In this document: in pieces, positions 49,382 through 60,737 of the stretch
Numbering within the stretch: position 1 is the first letter of the stretch
Layout of the letters: each line of letters begins with the position of its first letter
Source of the DNA: DASRDR01 sp963812945 [NCBI: uncultured Candidatus Rokubacteria bacterium]
Lineage (GTDB): Bacteria > Methylomirabilota > Methylomirabilia > Rokubacteriales
Reading direction: 5' to 3'
DNA: 64,000 nt
Assembly: GCA_963812945.1 (NCBI GenBank)
Contig: CAWEXD010000008.1
Location: 2,914,001 to 2,978,000 of the forward strand
Program-made: the position numbers and the translations under genes
Notes under the pieces: generated by a model
What the model saw: only the letters and a program-made list of their open reading frames with translations
Databases searched by the model: none
What the model was told of the DNA's origin: nothing

Positions 49382-50876
49382 GGCGGCGTCCCGATAGTTG
49401 TGGAAAAGAGAAATGGCGTATCTTCTCGGTGGATTGGAGACCACCAACCGTGACGCCCTTGGCGGGGCGCACCGAGAGGAGATACGCCGATGCCGACGTT
49501 GCCACAGAAGACGGCCGGGGACAAGCCGGCCGAGATCGATTGGGCCGCGGCCCTGCAGGTCGAGATGCGGACCGTCGTGCGACAGGCCATTGAGCATCTC
49601 GTGGGCGCGGAACTCGGCGCGGTGCTCGGGCCCCCGTACGCGCGTGGCGAGGCTCGGCTGGGCTATCGCCATGGGTCGAAGGTGCGCACGATCACCAGCC
49701 CCGTGGGCGCTGTGACCTTGACCATCCCCCGGGCGCGCCTGCAGGTCGGAGCCAGCGCGGCCACCGAATGGCAGAGCCAGGTCCTGCCGGCCTACGCCCG
49801 GCGGATGCGCCAGGTCAACGAGGCCGTCCTGCAGGCCTACCTGTGCGGGGCGAACACGCGCCGGATCCGCGGTGCCCTGAAGCCGCTGTTGCAGGGCCGG
49901 GCCTTGTCGAAGAGCGCGATCAGCCGGATCGTCCAGGGGTTGAAGGCTCAGCTCGAGGCCTGGCGGGCGCGGCCGCTGGCCGATCTCGATCTCGTCGCCC
50001 TCTACCTGGATGGCTTTCACCTGCGCGTGCGGCTGGGCGGGCGCGTGAGCCCGGTCCCGGTGCTGGCCGTCCTGGGGGTACAGCGGAGTGGCCAGAAGGT
50101 CCTGGTGCATCTCTCTCTTCGCGGGAGCGAGAGCACTGATGCCTGGGCGGCGGTCTGCGAGGACTTGGCGGCCCGCGGCGTGCGCGCGCCCCAGCTCTGC
50201 ATCATCGACGGCGGCCCGGGGCTGCGCGCCGCCGTCGAACGGACGTGGCCGGCGGCGGCCATCCAGCGGTGTACCGTGCACAAGCTGCGGAACCTCCTGA
50301 CCCATGCCCCACGGCGGCTCCATGACGAGCTCCGCGACAATTACCACGCCATCGTCTTCGCCGAGGACGGGGCCGCCGCCCGGCGCGCGTACCTAGCGTT
50401 CATCAAGAAGTGGACCAAGGGCTGTCCGGGTGCGGTCACGAGCTTGGCGGAGGCCGGCGCCGAGTTGCTTACCTTCTTCCGCTACCCGCGTAGCCAGTGG
50501 AAGAGCTGGCGCACGACGAACAGCATTGAGCGCCTGCATCTCGAGTTCCGGCGTCGGGTGAAGACGCAAGGCAGTTTCCCTACGGCGGACGCGGCGCTCG
50601 CCTTGCTCTACGGCCTGGTGGCCTCGGGCCAGATCGTCTTCCGCAAACTCGAAGGCTGGCAGGACATGACGCGCACCCTCACGACCCCGGCGCCGACGGC
50701 GGAAGAGGCCGCCTGATCCAATGCCCGCGACTTCGCCTTCGCACAATTGGCTCAGGATCGCGTTTGACGGGGCGACCCATATCCGGGTATCCCCCGAAAT
50801 CGGGCCTTGCCCCCGATCCGAGCCCCACCGGCTCCGCTCTCCGAGAAGGCTTTTCCACATCATTCGGGACACGGCC
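49382..50876 (+). mobile_element. Intact IS256-family insertion sequence with 8-bp target duplication
   Basis: 1,495 bp. Left end GGCGGCGTCCCGATAGTTGT then GGAAAAG; right end (inverted) GGCCGTGTCCCGAATGATGT then GGAAAAG: the imperfect inverted repeats of about 27 bp share 22 positions. CAACATCG flanks both sides (49374-49381 and 50877-50884), an 8-bp duplication as expected for IS256; a 9-bp reading with an extra C is also possible. One full transposase gene with all catalytic residues. The element therefore inserted by normal transposition and is recent. Confidence 0.9.
49490..50716 (+). CDS. IS256-family (mutator) transposase
   Basis: 408 residues. The mutator-type DDE triad is readable: Asp in VALYLDGFHLRV, Asp in LCIIDGGPGLRAAVE, and Glu in TTNSIERLHLEFRRR. 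The CTVHKLRNLLTHAP segment (C-x2-H of the family) is present. ATG 49490 is 108 bp inside the element. The length fits the family (about 400). Gene appears intact. Confidence 0.93.
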   Translation: MPTLPQKTAGDKPAEIDWAAALQVEMRTVVRQAIEHLVGAELGAVLGPPYARGEARLGYRHGSKVRTITSPVGAVTLTIPRARLQVGASAATEWQSQVLPAYARRMRQVNEAVLQAYLCGANTRRIRGALKPLLQGRALSKSAISRIVQGLKAQLEAWRARPLADLDLVALYLDGFHLRVRLGGRVSPVPVLAVLGVQRSGQKVLVHLSLRGSESTDAWAAVCEDLAARGVRAPQLCIIDGGPGLRAAVERTWPAAAIQRCTVHKLRNLLTHAPRRLHDELRDNYHAIVFAEDGAAARRAYLAFIKKWTKGCPGAVTSLAEAGAELLTFFRYPRSQWKSWRTTNSIERLHLEFRRRVKTQGSFPTADAALALLYGLVASGQIVFRKLEGWQDMTRTLTTPAPTAEEAA

Positions 50877-51003
50877 CAACATCGGGATGGCGGGATGCTA
50901 TAACGCGAGTCGCCGCGGCGTCAACAAGTGAGGAGCATCCCTGCCAGAGGCACGTTGAGACCGGGACGGAAACGGTATGGCCCGATCCAGCGCGGCTAAT
51001 TAG

Positions 51004-52511
51004 CCCCAATCGGCGAATAAGCGGGACGGGAAACTGCGGGGAAGATGAATCAGAGAGGCTTCCAATGCGGTCTCAAGGGAGAACACGCCAATGCACTCCC
51101 TCGCACACTGGAGGCCCCTCTGATGCGCTTGACGATAGCGACCCTGCGGCGGGTGGTCAAGGGTGATCTGACGATCCAGTTCGTCCCTCAGGCGCTCACC
51201 TCGTACGGCGGCCTGGAGCTGCTCGGGCGCGATCTGCGCCAGATCGCTCTGGGGGCGCGGTTGCGTCAGGCCTTCGCAGGACTGCGCAGCGACGACGGCA
51301 GTGCGCGGATCGCGCTGGTGCTGCTGGCGCTGTTCTACGTCGGAGCCCGGCGCCTCGAGCACCTGCGCTACCTGGGCGGCGATCCGCTGGTGACGCGCTT
51401 CTGTGGTTTGGCCCGGTTGCCCACCCGCCGGACGGTCGCCGACTGGTTGCGGCAGTTCACCCAGGAGACGCTGGCGCCGCTCGTCGCCTTGAATCGGGAT
51501 CTCGTGACCGAGGCGCTGGCCCGACTCGACCTGCCGCGCCTGACGATTGACGTGGATGGGTCGGTCATCCGCACGGGCGCCACGGTCGGCTGGGCGTTCC
51601 GCGGCTTCAACCCCCATCATCGGAAGGACCCGAGCTACTATCCGTTGGTCGCCCATGTGGCCCAGACGGGACACATCCTTCGCCTCAAGAACCGGCCCGG
51701 CAACGTCCACGACTCCAAGCAGGCCATCCCGTTCCTGCGGGACATCATCGACGACCTCCGCGCTCGATTCGGCCGGCGCGTGGCCCTGGAGTTCCGCATG
51801 GACGCGGCCTTCTTCCAGCGCGGGATTCTGCAGCTCCTGACCGCCCGGGACTGCGGCTACGCGATCAAGGTCGGCTATTGGAGTTGGCTCCCGCTCAAGG
51901 CGATCGCGGCCGCCTGCCGGCGCTGGCAGCCGGTCGCCCCCGGCGTCACCGGCCACGAGACCGAACTGGTCATCCCGCAGTGGCAGGACCTCCGACTCCG
52001 CGTGGTCCTCTACCGGAAGCACGTCCACCACGAGACGCGCCGGAACTTCCAGCTGGATCTGTTCACCCCGGATGACGGGCACTACGAGTATTCGGCCGTG
52101 GCCACGAACCTGCCGCTGGGGCTCTCGGCGCTGTGGGCCTTCGCCTGCGGGCGCGGGGCACAGGAGAAGACCTTCGCCGAGCTCAAGGGCGAGTTCGCCC
52201 TCGACGTGGTCCCGACGAAGCACTACGCGGCGAACAGCGCCTGGCAGCAACTCAGCATCCTCGCCCACAATCTGATCCGCAGCTTCCAGTTGGAGACCCT
52301 CGCTGAACCGAAGCCCCGATCCCGGAAGCGCACCTACGCCTACCTCTTCCGCAGCATGCGCACCCTCCGGTTTCTGCTCATCGCCCGGGCCGGGCGCCTG
52401 AGCCGACTCGGTGGGCGGAACGTGCTCCGTCTGACCAAGAACCCCGCGACCGAGACACTGTATGGGCAGATCGCTCACCGTCTGGTGGCCTGATTTATTC
52501 GCCGATTGGGG
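51004..52511 (+). mobile_element. Intact IS1380-family insertion sequence with TTAG target duplication
   Basis: 1,508 bp bounded by perfect 17-bp inverted repeats CCCCAATCGGCGAATAA (51004-51020 and, inverted, 52495-52511). TTAG lies on both sides (51000-51003 and 52512-52515), the 4-bp duplication typical of IS1380. It contains one transposase gene. It lies only 115 bp from the neighbouring IS256 copy, showing that this stretch tolerates insertions. Confidence 0.92.
51045..52493 (+). CDS. IS1380-family transposase
   Basis: 482 residues. DDE_1-like core with DVDGSVIRTGATVGWAFRGF (first Asp), HHRKDPSYYPLVAHVAQTGH, EFRMDAAFFQRGILQLL (second Asp) and GRGAQEKTFAELKGEFALDV (Glu) as IS1380 signatures. 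The end of the gene is 2 bp before the right inverted repeat. ATG 51045 has GGGGAAG before it; ATG 51123 is an alternative. All catalytic positions intact. Confidence 0.92.
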   Translation: MNQRGFQCGLKGEHANALPRTLEAPLMRLTIATLRRVVKGDLTIQFVPQALTSYGGLELLGRDLRQIALGARLRQAFAGLRSDDGSARIALVLLALFYVGARRLEHLRYLGGDPLVTRFCGLARLPTRRTVADWLRQFTQETLAPLVALNRDLVTEALARLDLPRLTIDVDGSVIRTGATVGWAFRGFNPHHRKDPSYYPLVAHVAQTGHILRLKNRPGNVHDSKQAIPFLRDIIDDLRARFGRRVALEFRMDAAFFQRGILQLLTARDCGYAIKVGYWSWLPLKAIAAACRRWQPVAPGVTGHETELVIPQWQDLRLRVVLYRKHVHHETRRNFQLDLFTPDDGHYEYSAVATNLPLGLSALWAFACGRGAQEKTFAELKGEFALDVVPTKHYAANSAWQQLSILAHNLIRSFQLETLAEPKPRSRKRTYAYLFRSMRTLRFLLIARAGRLSRLGGRNVLRLTKNPATETLYGQIAHRLVA

Positions 52512-52530
52512 TTAGAGCTTGTTCTTGTGG

Positions 52531-52783
52531 CTACGGTCTGTCGAACCCGTCAGGTAGGCGGACTTCAAGTCCGATCGGTCCCCGGCCCTCATTCCAGTCG
52601 GGCTCCGTGCTGCGATCCCGCTCCAGGCGTTCAAGCTCCGAGTCCGCCTTATGCACCGCAAGCGCAGCCTCCTCCTCGCCAGGGGGCGTCCTGAAGCCTT
52701 TCCGCGAGGGCGAGCAACGGCTCCGCGATCTCCACCAGGACTGTTCCGCGGTCCGTCGCGATCGAGGCGACGGCCACGCGCAT
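52531..52783 (-). pseudogene. Small hypothetical gene broken by one extra base
   Basis: Minus-strand ATG 52783 begins RVAVASIATDRGTVLVEIAE then PLLALAERLQDAP, after which the frame degenerates. A second frame gives EEEAALAVHKADSELERLER then GPIGLEVRLPDGFDRP and a stop at 52531. The switch is in the CCCCC run at about 52682-52686; removing one C joins them into an 84-residue acidic helical protein. The coherent reading also continues upstream of the ATG for about 35 codons without a start, so the gene may have been longer. No family recognised. Confidence 0.5.
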
Positions 52784-53172
52784 CCTGGGCCACTCTGTGG
52801 TTTCCCGCGTCCGGGCCGCAAGCTCAGAATGCGCACGCGTTCTGGCATCCCGCAGACGAGCTTCTGTCTCTCCTTCACGATCCGCTTCTCGTCGCTGTCC
52901 CTGCGGGACTGGGCGCTCCCCTCCCCACCGAATCCTCTACCCTGCCGCCGCTGCCCTCAAGCCTCGCAGAAGAGCTTGCTCAGATCCTCGCGGACGCCTT
53001 GGTCGCCGACATGCGGCAGTTCCCTAACCTCGCGTCGATCCAGGCCTCCGAAGGAGTTACGGTCGAATCCCCACCGGGACTCGCCCGTAGGGACGTGACG
53101 CCGGGCCTCGTGAGTGAACCCGACTTGTCGCCTAGAGCCCACCCATGGCCAAGACGGTGGACACGAACGTGA
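52651..53172 (+). CDS. Hypothetical protein, only the 3' part looks coding
   Basis: The frame is open for 173 codons, but only the last 90 look like protein: ADELLSLLHDPLLVAVPAGL, then LAEELAQILADALVADMRQF and PNLASIQASEGVTVESPPGL. The early part overlaps the broken minus-strand gene and is arginine-rich. The true start is therefore uncertain and may use a rare codon. The last codons overlap the next gene by 28 bp. No known family; similar short proteins occur beside mobile elements. Confidence 0.4.
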   Translation: MHRKRSLLLARGRPEAFPRGRATAPRSPPGLFRGPSRSRRRPRASWATLWFPASGPQAQNAHAFWHPADELLSLLHDPLLVAVPAGLGAPLPTESSTLPPLPSSLAEELAQILADALVADMRQFPNLASIQASEGVTVESPPGLARRDVTPGLVSEPDLSPRAHPWPRRWTRT

Positions 53173-53684
53173 CAACCGAGCAGCGCACACCTTCCCTTAT
53201 GTCGTCGGTTGGGAGTCCCATCCCCGCACACCCCCGCCGACCCCCCAACACCCCCAAAAAAGGCCAAGCCCGGTCCCGAGGGGATTCACTCGACGCGAGA
53301 GCAGAAAAATCGACTCCACCAAAGTTGGCACCATCAGCCATGCTTCAGCGGTTCCGAGAACTCGCAAATCCACAGCGGCTCCGGGTGATCAAGGACGCCC
53401 AGGGATTCCCGGCGATTCCCGGACGCTACGGACGCATCGAATGGTTCGACGGTCGTGATCTCGCCGTCTACTGCGACCGCCCACGCCTCTTCGCGAAGAT
53501 CTGGACGATCCCCGGCGTCCGTCGGCACCAGACCGGTGACCACGAGATGCGGGCGATCTTCCCGCCCGAGGCCCTCGAGCAGGTGGCATCCGTGATCCGG
53601 GCCAAGCGGTGGGGCGGCGGGGGTCGAGGACGGCCCGAGAATCTGGTCGCAGATACCGGACAAACGGGTACTTCGGCAGCCTAG
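53145..53684 (+). CDS. Hypothetical protein
   Basis: 179 residues from ATG 53145, or 114 from ATG 53341. The first 60 residues are Pro/Arg/Ser-rich and disordered. The rest is compact: [60 protein letters not shown] and [21 protein letters not shown] recall similar uncharacterised proteins from related genomes but no domain name. It may be co-transcribed with the preceding short frame. Confidence 0.6.
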   Translation: MAKTVDTNVTTEQRTPSLMSSVGSPIPAHPRRPPNTPKKGQARSRGDSLDARAEKSTPPKLAPSAMLQRFRELANPQRLRVIKDAQGFPAIPGRYGRIEWFDGRDLAVYCDRPRLFAKIWTIPGVRRHQTGDHEMRAIFPPEALEQVASVIRAKRWGGGGRGRPENLVADTGQTGTSAA

Positions 53685-53799
53685 GATCGCGTCCAGACGA
53701 CCGGGCTGGCTCTGGACATGGGTATGCACGGAGGACGACCCGAAAGTGGCCAGTTGGCCGTGCTACCCTGACCGCGCTCCGACAAGGGAGGGGCCCGGC

Positions 53800-56700
53800 A
53801 TGAAGTGTCTCCGGTGCCATCAGGACAACCCACCGCGGGCCAAGTTCTGCTTGGAGTGTGGGACACCCGCGGACGGTGTGGCCTCATCTCATGCAGACCT
53901 GAAGGCCGAGCTCGAGGGACTCAGGAGCTCGCTCGGCGAGGCGCTCGAGCAGCAGACGGCCACGAGCGAGATCTTGCGCGTCATCTCGAGCTCGCCGACC
54001 GACATTCAGCCAGTCTTCGACACGATGGCTGAAAGCGCCGCGCGGCTGTGCGAGGCGTATGACTCCACCATCTTTCGCCGCGAGGGCGACCAGCTCCTCC
54101 TCGTCGCGCATCACGGCCCCATGCTCATCACCGGGCCCGTCGGCAAGGGCACGCTCCCCCTGGTCCGCGGGACGGCCAACGGCCAATCCGTGCTGGACGG
54201 CCGAACCATCCACGTCGCAGACCTGCAGACCGAGACGGACCAGTTCCCCGAGGGCAGCCAGATCGCGCGGCAGCTGGGTCACCGAACGAACCTCAGCGTG
54301 CCCTTGATGCGGGACGGGATCGCGATCGGCACGATCAACCTTCGCCGCACCGAGGCGCGCCTCTTCAGCGACCGGCAGGTCGCCCTCCTCGAGACCTTCG
54401 CCGACCAGGCGGTCATCGCCATCGAGAACGCCCGCCTGTTCACCGAGACGAAACAGGCGCTCGAGCAGCAAACAGCGACAGCGGAGATCCTGCAAGTGAT
54501 CGCCAGCTCGCCGACCGATATCCAGCCGGTGATGGACGTCGTGGCCGAGAATGCCGCACGATACTGCGGCGCGACCGATGCCGCGATCTATCGCCTGGAG
54601 GGCGACCTTCTCCGGCTTGTCGCGGCACATGGGCCGCTGCATACGACCCTGGTGCCGATCGGCGGGACTATCGCCGCAAGCCCTGGCTCGGTGGCCGGGC
54701 GAGCGGTGTTAGCCCGGCGAACCATCCACATCGAGGATCTGATGGAGCTGCCCGAGATGGAATACCCTGAGACGGCGGCCCGATCGCGGCGCTCGGGTAT
54801 CGTCAGTCGCACGGTGCTGGTCACGCCGCTCTTCCGTGAAGGAGTGCCCATTGGCGCCATTTATATGCGCCGGAGTGAGGTGCGCCCCTTCACATACAAG
54901 CAAATCGAGTCGCTGAAGACCTTCGCCGACCAGGCGGTGATCGCCATCGAGAACGTCCGCCTGTTCAAGGAACTGGAGGTCCGGAACCGCGAGCTGACCG
55001 AGGCGCTGGAGCACCAGACGGCGACCAGCGAAGTTCTGAAGGTGATCAGCCGGTCGACGTTCGATCTCCGGCCCGTGCTGGAAACGCTCATCGAGAGCGC
55101 GGTGAGGCTCTGTGGTGCCGACAAGGGCTTCATTGTCAGGCCGGACGGGGACCTCTATCGGGCGGCGGTCGCCTACGGGGCGTCCCCAGAGTTCCTTGAG
55201 GTCGTCCGGAGGAACCCGGTCACGCCGGGCCGGCAGTCCGCGACCGGAAGGGCCGTTCTCGAACGCCGGGTCATTCACATCCACGACGTCCTGGCAGACC
55301 CCGAATACGGTTGGGCCACGGGTCAACGCGGCGAAGAGGTCCGCACAATCCTCGCCGTCCCGATGCTGAGGGAAGCCACCGTCATCGGAGTGATCAATAT
55401 CTGGAAGTCGGAGGTCCAACCCTTCGGCGACAAACAGATCGAGCTGGTCACGACCTTCGCCACCCAGGCGGTCATCGCCATCGAGAACGTCCGGCTGTTC
55501 ACGGAACTGCAACAGAAGAACCAGGCTCTGACGACGGCCCACGCGCAGGTGACCGAGTCATTGGAGCAACAGACGGCAACGAGCGAGATCCTGCGGGTGA
55601 TTGCCAGCTCGCCGACCGATCTCCAGCCGGTCATGGAAGCCATCGTCGAGAACGCCGCCCGGGTGTGCGGGGCGATGGATTCGTCGATCTGGCGGTTAGA
55701 GGACAAACACCTGCGTCTGATGGCCCGGCATGGACCGCTGCGCACCGCATATGCGATTGGAGATGCCGTTCCGGTAAGTCGCGACAGGGTCGGCGGACGA
55801 GTGGTGCTCGATCGGCGGACCATCCAGGTCGAGGACATCCTGGCGGCCGAGGCGGAGTTCCCGGCAACCGTGTCCCGCGCCAGAACAGGCGGGTCCACGA
55901 TTCGGACCATGGCGGGGACGCCACTGTTGCGTGAAGGCATCCCGCTGGGCGTCCTCTTCATCAATCGGGGACCCGAGCCCAGTCCCTTCTCCGTCAAGCA
56001 GATCGCGCTCCTCGAGACATTTGCCAACCAGGCGGCGATCGCCATCGAGAACGTGCGCCTGTTCCAGGCGCTGCGGGCGCGGACGGCCGAGCTGACGCAA
56101 TCGGTGGCGCAACTCACGGCGCTGGGCGAAGTCGGCCGTGCGGTCAGCTCGACGCTGGACGTCGATACGGTGCTCAGCACGATCGTGTCCCGCGCCAGTC
56201 AGCTGGCCAGTGCAGATGGCGGCGCGATCTACGAGTATGACGAGGCCACGCAGCTGTTTCAGGTGCGGGCTACGCATGCGGTCGAGGCCGCGCTCGTCGA
56301 GACGCTGCGCGCGACGCCCCTCCATAAGGGGGAGGGGCTCATGGGCCGCGCCACAGAGATGCGTGAGCCGATCCAGATCGCGGATATCGGGGCCGCCGGC
56401 GCGTACCAAAGCCATCTCCGCGACGTGCTCATCGGCGCGGGCTATCGTGCGCTGCTATCGGTGCCGCTACTTCGGGAGGGCCAGATCATCGGCAGCCTCT
56501 CATTGAACCGGAAGGCCGCGGGCGAGTTCGCGCCGGAAGTCATCGAGGTCCTGAAGACCTTCGCGACGCAGTCGGCACTGGCCCTCCAGAACGCCCGACT
56601 GTTCCGAGAGATTGCGGGCAAGAGCCGGCAACTTGAGGCGGCCAGCCGCCACAAGAGCGAGTTCCTCGCCAACATGTCCCACGAGCTCCGGACCCCCCTG

Positions 56701-57381
56701 AACGCGATCCTCGGCTTCTCGGAAGTTCTGGCGGAACGGATGTTCGGCGAGGTCAATGAGAAGCAGGCCGAGTACCTGCAGGACATCCTGTCCTCGGGAC
56801 GGCACCTGCTGTCCCTGATCAACGACATCCTCGATCTGTCCAAGGTGGAGGCCGGGCGGCTCGAGCTGGAGCTCGGGCGGTTCCATCTGCCCACCGCCCT
56901 GGACAATGCCCTGACCCTGGTCCGGGAGCGAGCGACCCGGCACGGGATCAGGCTCACCCAGACCGTGGACCCGAAGGTGGCGGACATCCTGGCGGACGAG
57001 CGGAAGGTCAAGCAGATCCTCTTGAACCTCCTCTCCAACGCGGTGAAGTTCACCCCGGAGGGCGGCCGGGTCGGCCTCACCGCCACGGCCGCCGAGGACG
57101 GCATCACGATCGCCGTCAGCGACACCGGGATCGGGATTGCGCCCGAGGATCAGGCGGCCATCTTCGAGGAGTTCCGCCAGGTGGGGCGCGAGGACGCCCG
57201 CAAGCAGGAGGGCACGGGGCTCGGGCTGACGCTGGCCAAGAAGTTCGTGGAGCTGCACGGGGGACGCATCGGGGTCCAGAGCCACGTGGGCCAAGGGTCG
57301 ACGTTCACCTTCACGCTGCCGATTCGGCTGGACGACAAGGGCGCGAGCGATCAGGGCGGAGGCGAGCCCCCGCGGCCATGA
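53800..57381 (+). CDS. Zinc-ribbon, five-GAF sensor histidine kinase
   Basis: 1,193 residues. A short zinc ribbon ([19 protein letters not shown]) is followed by five GAF modules, each introduced by a similar helix ([80 protein letters not shown], and a divergent fifth) at residues about 49, 220, 403, 587 and 770. HisKA carries His961 in [13 protein letters not shown], and HATPase_c shows [14 protein letters not shown] and GTGLGLTL. No membrane segment, so it is a cytoplasmic kinase. GGGAGGGG precedes ATG 53800. No response-regulator gene is next to it. The stop overlaps the cyclase gene (ATGA). Confidence 0.93.
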   Translation: MKCLRCHQDNPPRAKFCLECGTPADGVASSHADLKAELEGLRSSLGEALEQQTATSEILRVISSSPTDIQPVFDTMAESAARLCEAYDSTIFRREGDQLLLVAHHGPMLITGPVGKGTLPLVRGTANGQSVLDGRTIHVADLQTETDQFPEGSQIARQLGHRTNLSVPLMRDGIAIGTINLRRTEARLFSDRQVALLETFADQAVIAIENARLFTETKQALEQQTATAEILQVIASSPTDIQPVMDVVAENAARYCGATDAAIYRLEGDLLRLVAAHGPLHTTLVPIGGTIAASPGSVAGRAVLARRTIHIEDLMELPEMEYPETAARSRRSGIVSRTVLVTPLFREGVPIGAIYMRRSEVRPFTYKQIESLKTFADQAVIAIENVRLFKELEVRNRELTEALEHQTATSEVLKVISRSTFDLRPVLETLIESAVRLCGADKGFIVRPDGDLYRAAVAYGASPEFLEVVRRNPVTPGRQSATGRAVLERRVIHIHDVLADPEYGWATGQRGEEVRTILAVPMLREATVIGVINIWKSEVQPFGDKQIELVTTFATQAVIAIENVRLFTELQQKNQALTTAHAQVTESLEQQTATSEILRVIASSPTDLQPVMEAIVENAARVCGAMDSSIWRLEDKHLRLMARHGPLRTAYAIGDAVPVSRDRVGGRVVLDRRTIQVEDILAAEAEFPATVSRARTGGSTIRTMAGTPLLREGIPLGVLFINRGPEPSPFSVKQIALLETFANQAAIAIENVRLFQALRARTAELTQSVAQLTALGEVGRAVSSTLDVDTVLSTIVSRASQLASADGGAIYEYDEATQLFQVRATHAVEAALVETLRATPLHKGEGLMGRATEMREPIQIADIGAAGAYQSHLRDVLIGAGYRALLSVPLLREGQIIGSLSLNRKAAGEFAPEVIEVLKTFATQSALALQNARLFREIAGKSRQLEAASRHKSEFLANMSHELRTPLNAILGFSEVLAERMFGEVNEKQAEYLQDILSSGRHLLSLINDILDLSKVEAGRLELELGRFHLPTALDNALTLVRERATRHGIRLTQTVDPKVADILADERKVKQILLNLLSNAVKFTPEGGRVGLTATAAEDGITIAVSDTGIGIAPEDQAAIFEEFRQVGREDARKQEGTGLGLTLAKKFVELHGGRIGVQSHVGQGSTFTFTLPIRLDDKGASDQGGGEPPRP

Positions 57382-60300
57382 CGTGTCCCCGGTGCCACGC
57401 CGAGAACGGGGACGGGCTGCGGTTCTGCGAGGATTGCGGCAGCCGCCTCACGCCGGCCTGTGCGCAGTGTGGCGGAGAACTTGCGCCGGGAAAGCGATTC
57501 TGTGGCTCGTGCGGAACCCCCGCCGCTGGCCAATCCGCCGCGCGCACAGCCAGCCCTGAGTCCTACACGCCGAAACACCTCGCCGAAAAGATCCTCACCT
57601 CCAAGAGCGCGCTGGAGGGCGAGCGCAAGCACGTCACCGTGCTCTTCGCCGATCTCAAGGGCTCGATGGAGCTGCTGGCGGATCGAGACGCCGAGGAAGC
57701 GCGCAAGCTGCTCGACCCGGTGCTGGAGCGGATGATGGAGGCCGTCCACCGCTACGAAGGCACGGTGAACCAGGTGATGGGTGACGGGATCATGGCGCTC
57801 TTCGGCGCGCCCGTGGCCCACGAGGATCATGCCGTGCGAGCGTGCTACGCGGCGTTGCGAATGCAGGAGTCCCTCAAGCGCTACGCCGACGACACGCGCC
57901 GCTCGCACGGGGTGGAGGTCCAGGTCCGGGTCGGCCTCAACTCGGGGGAGGTCGTTGTCCGCGCGGTCGGCAGCGATCTGCGCATGGACTACACGGCGGT
58001 GGGCCAGACCACCCATCTCGCGGCCCGGATGGAGCAGCTCGCCACCCCGGGGACGATCCGGCTCACCGCCGAAAGCGTACGCCTCGCTGAGGGGTACGTG
58101 GAGGTGAAGTCGCTCGGGCCCATCCCGGTGAAGGGGCTCGTGGACCCGATCGAGATTTTCGAGCTGACGGGCGCGGGGACAGCGCGGACGCGGCTCCAGG
58201 CGGCGGCGCAGCGGGGGTTCACGCGCTTCGTCGGCCGCGATGCGGAGATCGAGCACCTCAGACAAGTGCTGGACCAGGCCCGTGCCGGTCGTGGGCAGAT
58301 CGTCGCCATGGTCGGCGAGGCCGGGGTGGGCAAGTCGCGGCTCGTCTACGAGTTCACCCACTCACATCGGGTGCAGGACTGGCTGATCCTGGAGACCTCG
58401 TCGGTCTCCTATGGCAAGGCGACCAGCTATCTCCCCGTGATCGACCTGCTGAAGGGCTACTTCAAGATTGGCGATCGGGACGATCACCGCGAGATGCGCG
58501 CCAAGGTACTCGGGCGTGTGCTGGGTCTGGACCGCGCGCTGGAGCCACTGCTCCCGCCCCTCCTCGCGCTGCTCGACGTACCCGTCGAGGACGAGGCCTG
58601 GCAGAACCTGGACCCCGCAGGGCGTCGCCGGCGCACACTCGATGCGGCCAAGCACCTGCTGCTGCGCGAGAGTCAGGCGCAGCCACTGCTCGTCGTCTTC
58701 GAGGACCTGCACTGGGCCGACGCGGCGACCCTGGCCCTGCTGGATAGCGTCGTGGACAGCCTGGGGTCCGCGCGCGTGTTGCTGCTTGTCAACTACCGCC
58801 CCGAGTACCAGCACCGCTGGGGAAGCAAGACGGTGTACTCCCAGCTCCGGCTCGACAGCCTGCGGGTCGAGAGTGCAGCGGAGCTGCTAGCGGTGCTCCT
58901 CGGGCCCGACCCCGGGCTCGCGTCTCTAACGCAGATGCTCGTGAAGCGGGGCAACCCGTTCTTCCTGGAGGAGACGGTGCGGACCCTGGCGGAGACGGGA
59001 GCGCTGGCCGGAGAACGGGGAGCGTACCGGCTGGCGCGGCCGGTGGAGACACTGCAAGTGCCGGCCACCGTGCAGACAATCCTCGCGGCGCGGATCGACC
59101 GACTGCCGGCGGACGAAAAGCAGCTCCTGCAGACGGCGTCGGTGATCGGGAAGCACGTGCCCTACGCGCTCTTGGCGGCGATCACGGATCAGCCGGAGGA
59201 CAACCTGCGGCAGGGGCTCGCGCATCTCCAGGAGGCGGAGTTCCTCTACGAGACGCAGCTCTTTCCGGATCTGGAAGTCACCTTCAAGCACGCGCTCACC
59301 CATGACGTTGCCTATGACGGACTCCTGCGGGAGCGTCGACGCGCGCTTCACGCCGCGGTGGTGACCGGCATCGAGCGCCTGCATCCCAATCGCCTGGTCG
59401 AGAACGTCGAACTACTGGCGCACCACGCGCGGCAGGGCGAAGTCTGGGACAAGGCGGTACGCTACCTGCGTGAGGCCGGCACCAAGGCCTTTCTTCGTTC
59501 GGCCAATCGTGAGGCGGTCACCCGCTTCGAGGAGGCGCTCGACGCGCTCCAGCGGCTGCCGGAGCATTCCGACGCGACGGTCGAGGCGCTCGACCTCCGC
59601 TTCGAGCTCCGCGCCGCCCTCATGCCACTTGGCGAGTTTGGTCGCATGGGAACCGTCCTGGACGAAGCCAAGGCCCTCGCGGAGACCGCGGGCGATCAAC
59701 ACCGCCTCGGTCACGCGCTGAACTTCAAGGCGATCCACCTCATTCACGGCGGCGAGTTCGCGGCGGCGCTCCAGCACGCGCATCTCGCCCTGGCCATCGG
59801 TGAAGCGAAGACGGACATCGGCATCCGAGCAGTCGCCAACTGGTATCTGGGCCTGGCCTGCCTGGCGCAGGGCGAGAGCCGCGAGGCCGTCAGGCACTGC
59901 GAAGCCGGAATCGCGCTGATCCCAGAGGTCCTGGCGCACGAGCGATTCGGTCAGGCCGGCGTCTTAGGTACGAACGTGCGGACCTGGCTTGCCATCGCGC
60001 TCGGGACACTTGGTCGGTTTGCGGAGACGCTCGCTCCCCTGCGCCAGGCAACGCACGTCGCGGAGGAGGTGGGGCACGTCTACTCGCGCATCATGCCCCT
60101 CTTCGGGCTCGGTACCATCAAGCTCGATCAGGGCGACTTCATCGGTGCCGTGGCCCCGCTGGAGCGGGGACTCGAACTCTGCCGGACGGGGAGGATTCCC
60201 TTATGGACCCCCGACTTCATCTGGGCGCTCGGCGCGGCGTATCATGCGACTGGCCGACACGCCGAGGGGATAGCTCTGATGGCAGACGCGGTCCGTGCTG

Positions 60301-60737
60301 CCGCTGGGCGGAATGTGAGGTGGGCGTGGTGGCCCGGCGGCGTCGGGGCGCTGGGCCGCGCATACCTCCTTGACGGGCAGCCGGCAGAAGCCGCCCGGAT
60401 TGCCCACGAGCGCCTCGCCGAGGCTCGGCAGGTGGGGGAGCGCGGAGTCGAGGGCCATCTCCTCAGACTGCTCGGGGAGATCGCGTCCCATCCCGACCGC
60501 TTCGAGGTCGATGCCGCGGAGGCGCACTATCGCCAGGCCCTGGCCTTGGCCGAGGAGCTCAGCCTGCGCCCGCTCGTCGCCCACTGCCACCTCGGCCTCG
60601 GCACGCTCTACCGCCGCACGGACGACGTGGCGAAGGCGAAGGAGCACCTCACCACCGCCACGACGATGTACCGCGAGATGGACATGACCTTCTGGCTGGA
60701 GAAGGCCGACGCGGAGTTGCGTGGAGTCGAGCGATGA
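57378..60737 (+). CDS. Zinc-ribbon adenylate/guanylate cyclase with AAA ATPase and TPR repeats
   Basis: 1,119 residues. Two zinc ribbons ([19 protein letters not shown] and [19 protein letters not shown]) begin the protein. The class III cyclase domain (residues about 75-255) has [20 protein letters not shown] and [15 protein letters not shown], in which both metal-binding aspartates are visible. A STAND-like ATPase follows from [11 protein letters not shown] (about 284), with Walker [12 protein letters not shown] (about 312) and Walker [13 protein letters not shown]. From about residue 690 it is helical TPR repeats, ending [17 protein letters not shown]. It probably senses proteins or metabolites and makes cyclic nucleotide. 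Coupled by ATGA overlaps to both neighbours. Confidence 0.92.
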   Translation: MTCPRCHAENGDGLRFCEDCGSRLTPACAQCGGELAPGKRFCGSCGTPAAGQSAARTASPESYTPKHLAEKILTSKSALEGERKHVTVLFADLKGSMELLADRDAEEARKLLDPVLERMMEAVHRYEGTVNQVMGDGIMALFGAPVAHEDHAVRACYAALRMQESLKRYADDTRRSHGVEVQVRVGLNSGEVVVRAVGSDLRMDYTAVGQTTHLAARMEQLATPGTIRLTAESVRLAEGYVEVKSLGPIPVKGLVDPIEIFELTGAGTARTRLQAAAQRGFTRFVGRDAEIEHLRQVLDQARAGRGQIVAMVGEAGVGKSRLVYEFTHSHRVQDWLILETSSVSYGKATSYLPVIDLLKGYFKIGDRDDHREMRAKVLGRVLGLDRALEPLLPPLLALLDVPVEDEAWQNLDPAGRRRRTLDAAKHLLLRESQAQPLLVVFEDLHWADAATLALLDSVVDSLGSARVLLLVNYRPEYQHRWGSKTVYSQLRLDSLRVESAAELLAVLLGPDPGLASLTQMLVKRGNPFFLEETVRTLAETGALAGERGAYRLARPVETLQVPATVQTILAARIDRLPADEKQLLQTASVIGKHVPYALLAAITDQPEDNLRQGLAHLQEAEFLYETQLFPDLEVTFKHALTHDVAYDGLLRERRRALHAAVVTGIERLHPNRLVENVELLAHHARQGEVWDKAVRYLREAGTKAFLRSANREAVTRFEEALDALQRLPEHSDATVEALDLRFELRAALMPLGEFGRMGTVLDEAKALAETAGDQHRLGHALNFKAIHLIHGGEFAAALQHAHLALAIGEAKTDIGIRAVANWYLGLACLAQGESREAVRHCEAGIALIPEVLAHERFGQAGVLGTNVRTWLAIALGTLGRFAETLAPLRQATHVAEEVGHVYSRIMPLFGLGTIKLDQGDFIGAVAPLERGLELCRTGRIPLWTPDFIWALGAAYHATGRHAEGIALMADAVRAAAGRNVRWAWWPGGVGALGRAYLLDGQPAEAARIAHERLAEARQVGERGVEGHLLRLLGEIASHPDRFEVDAAEAHYRQALALAEELSLRPLVAHCHLGLGTLYRRTDDVAKAKEHLTTATTMYREMDMTFWLEKADAELRGVER

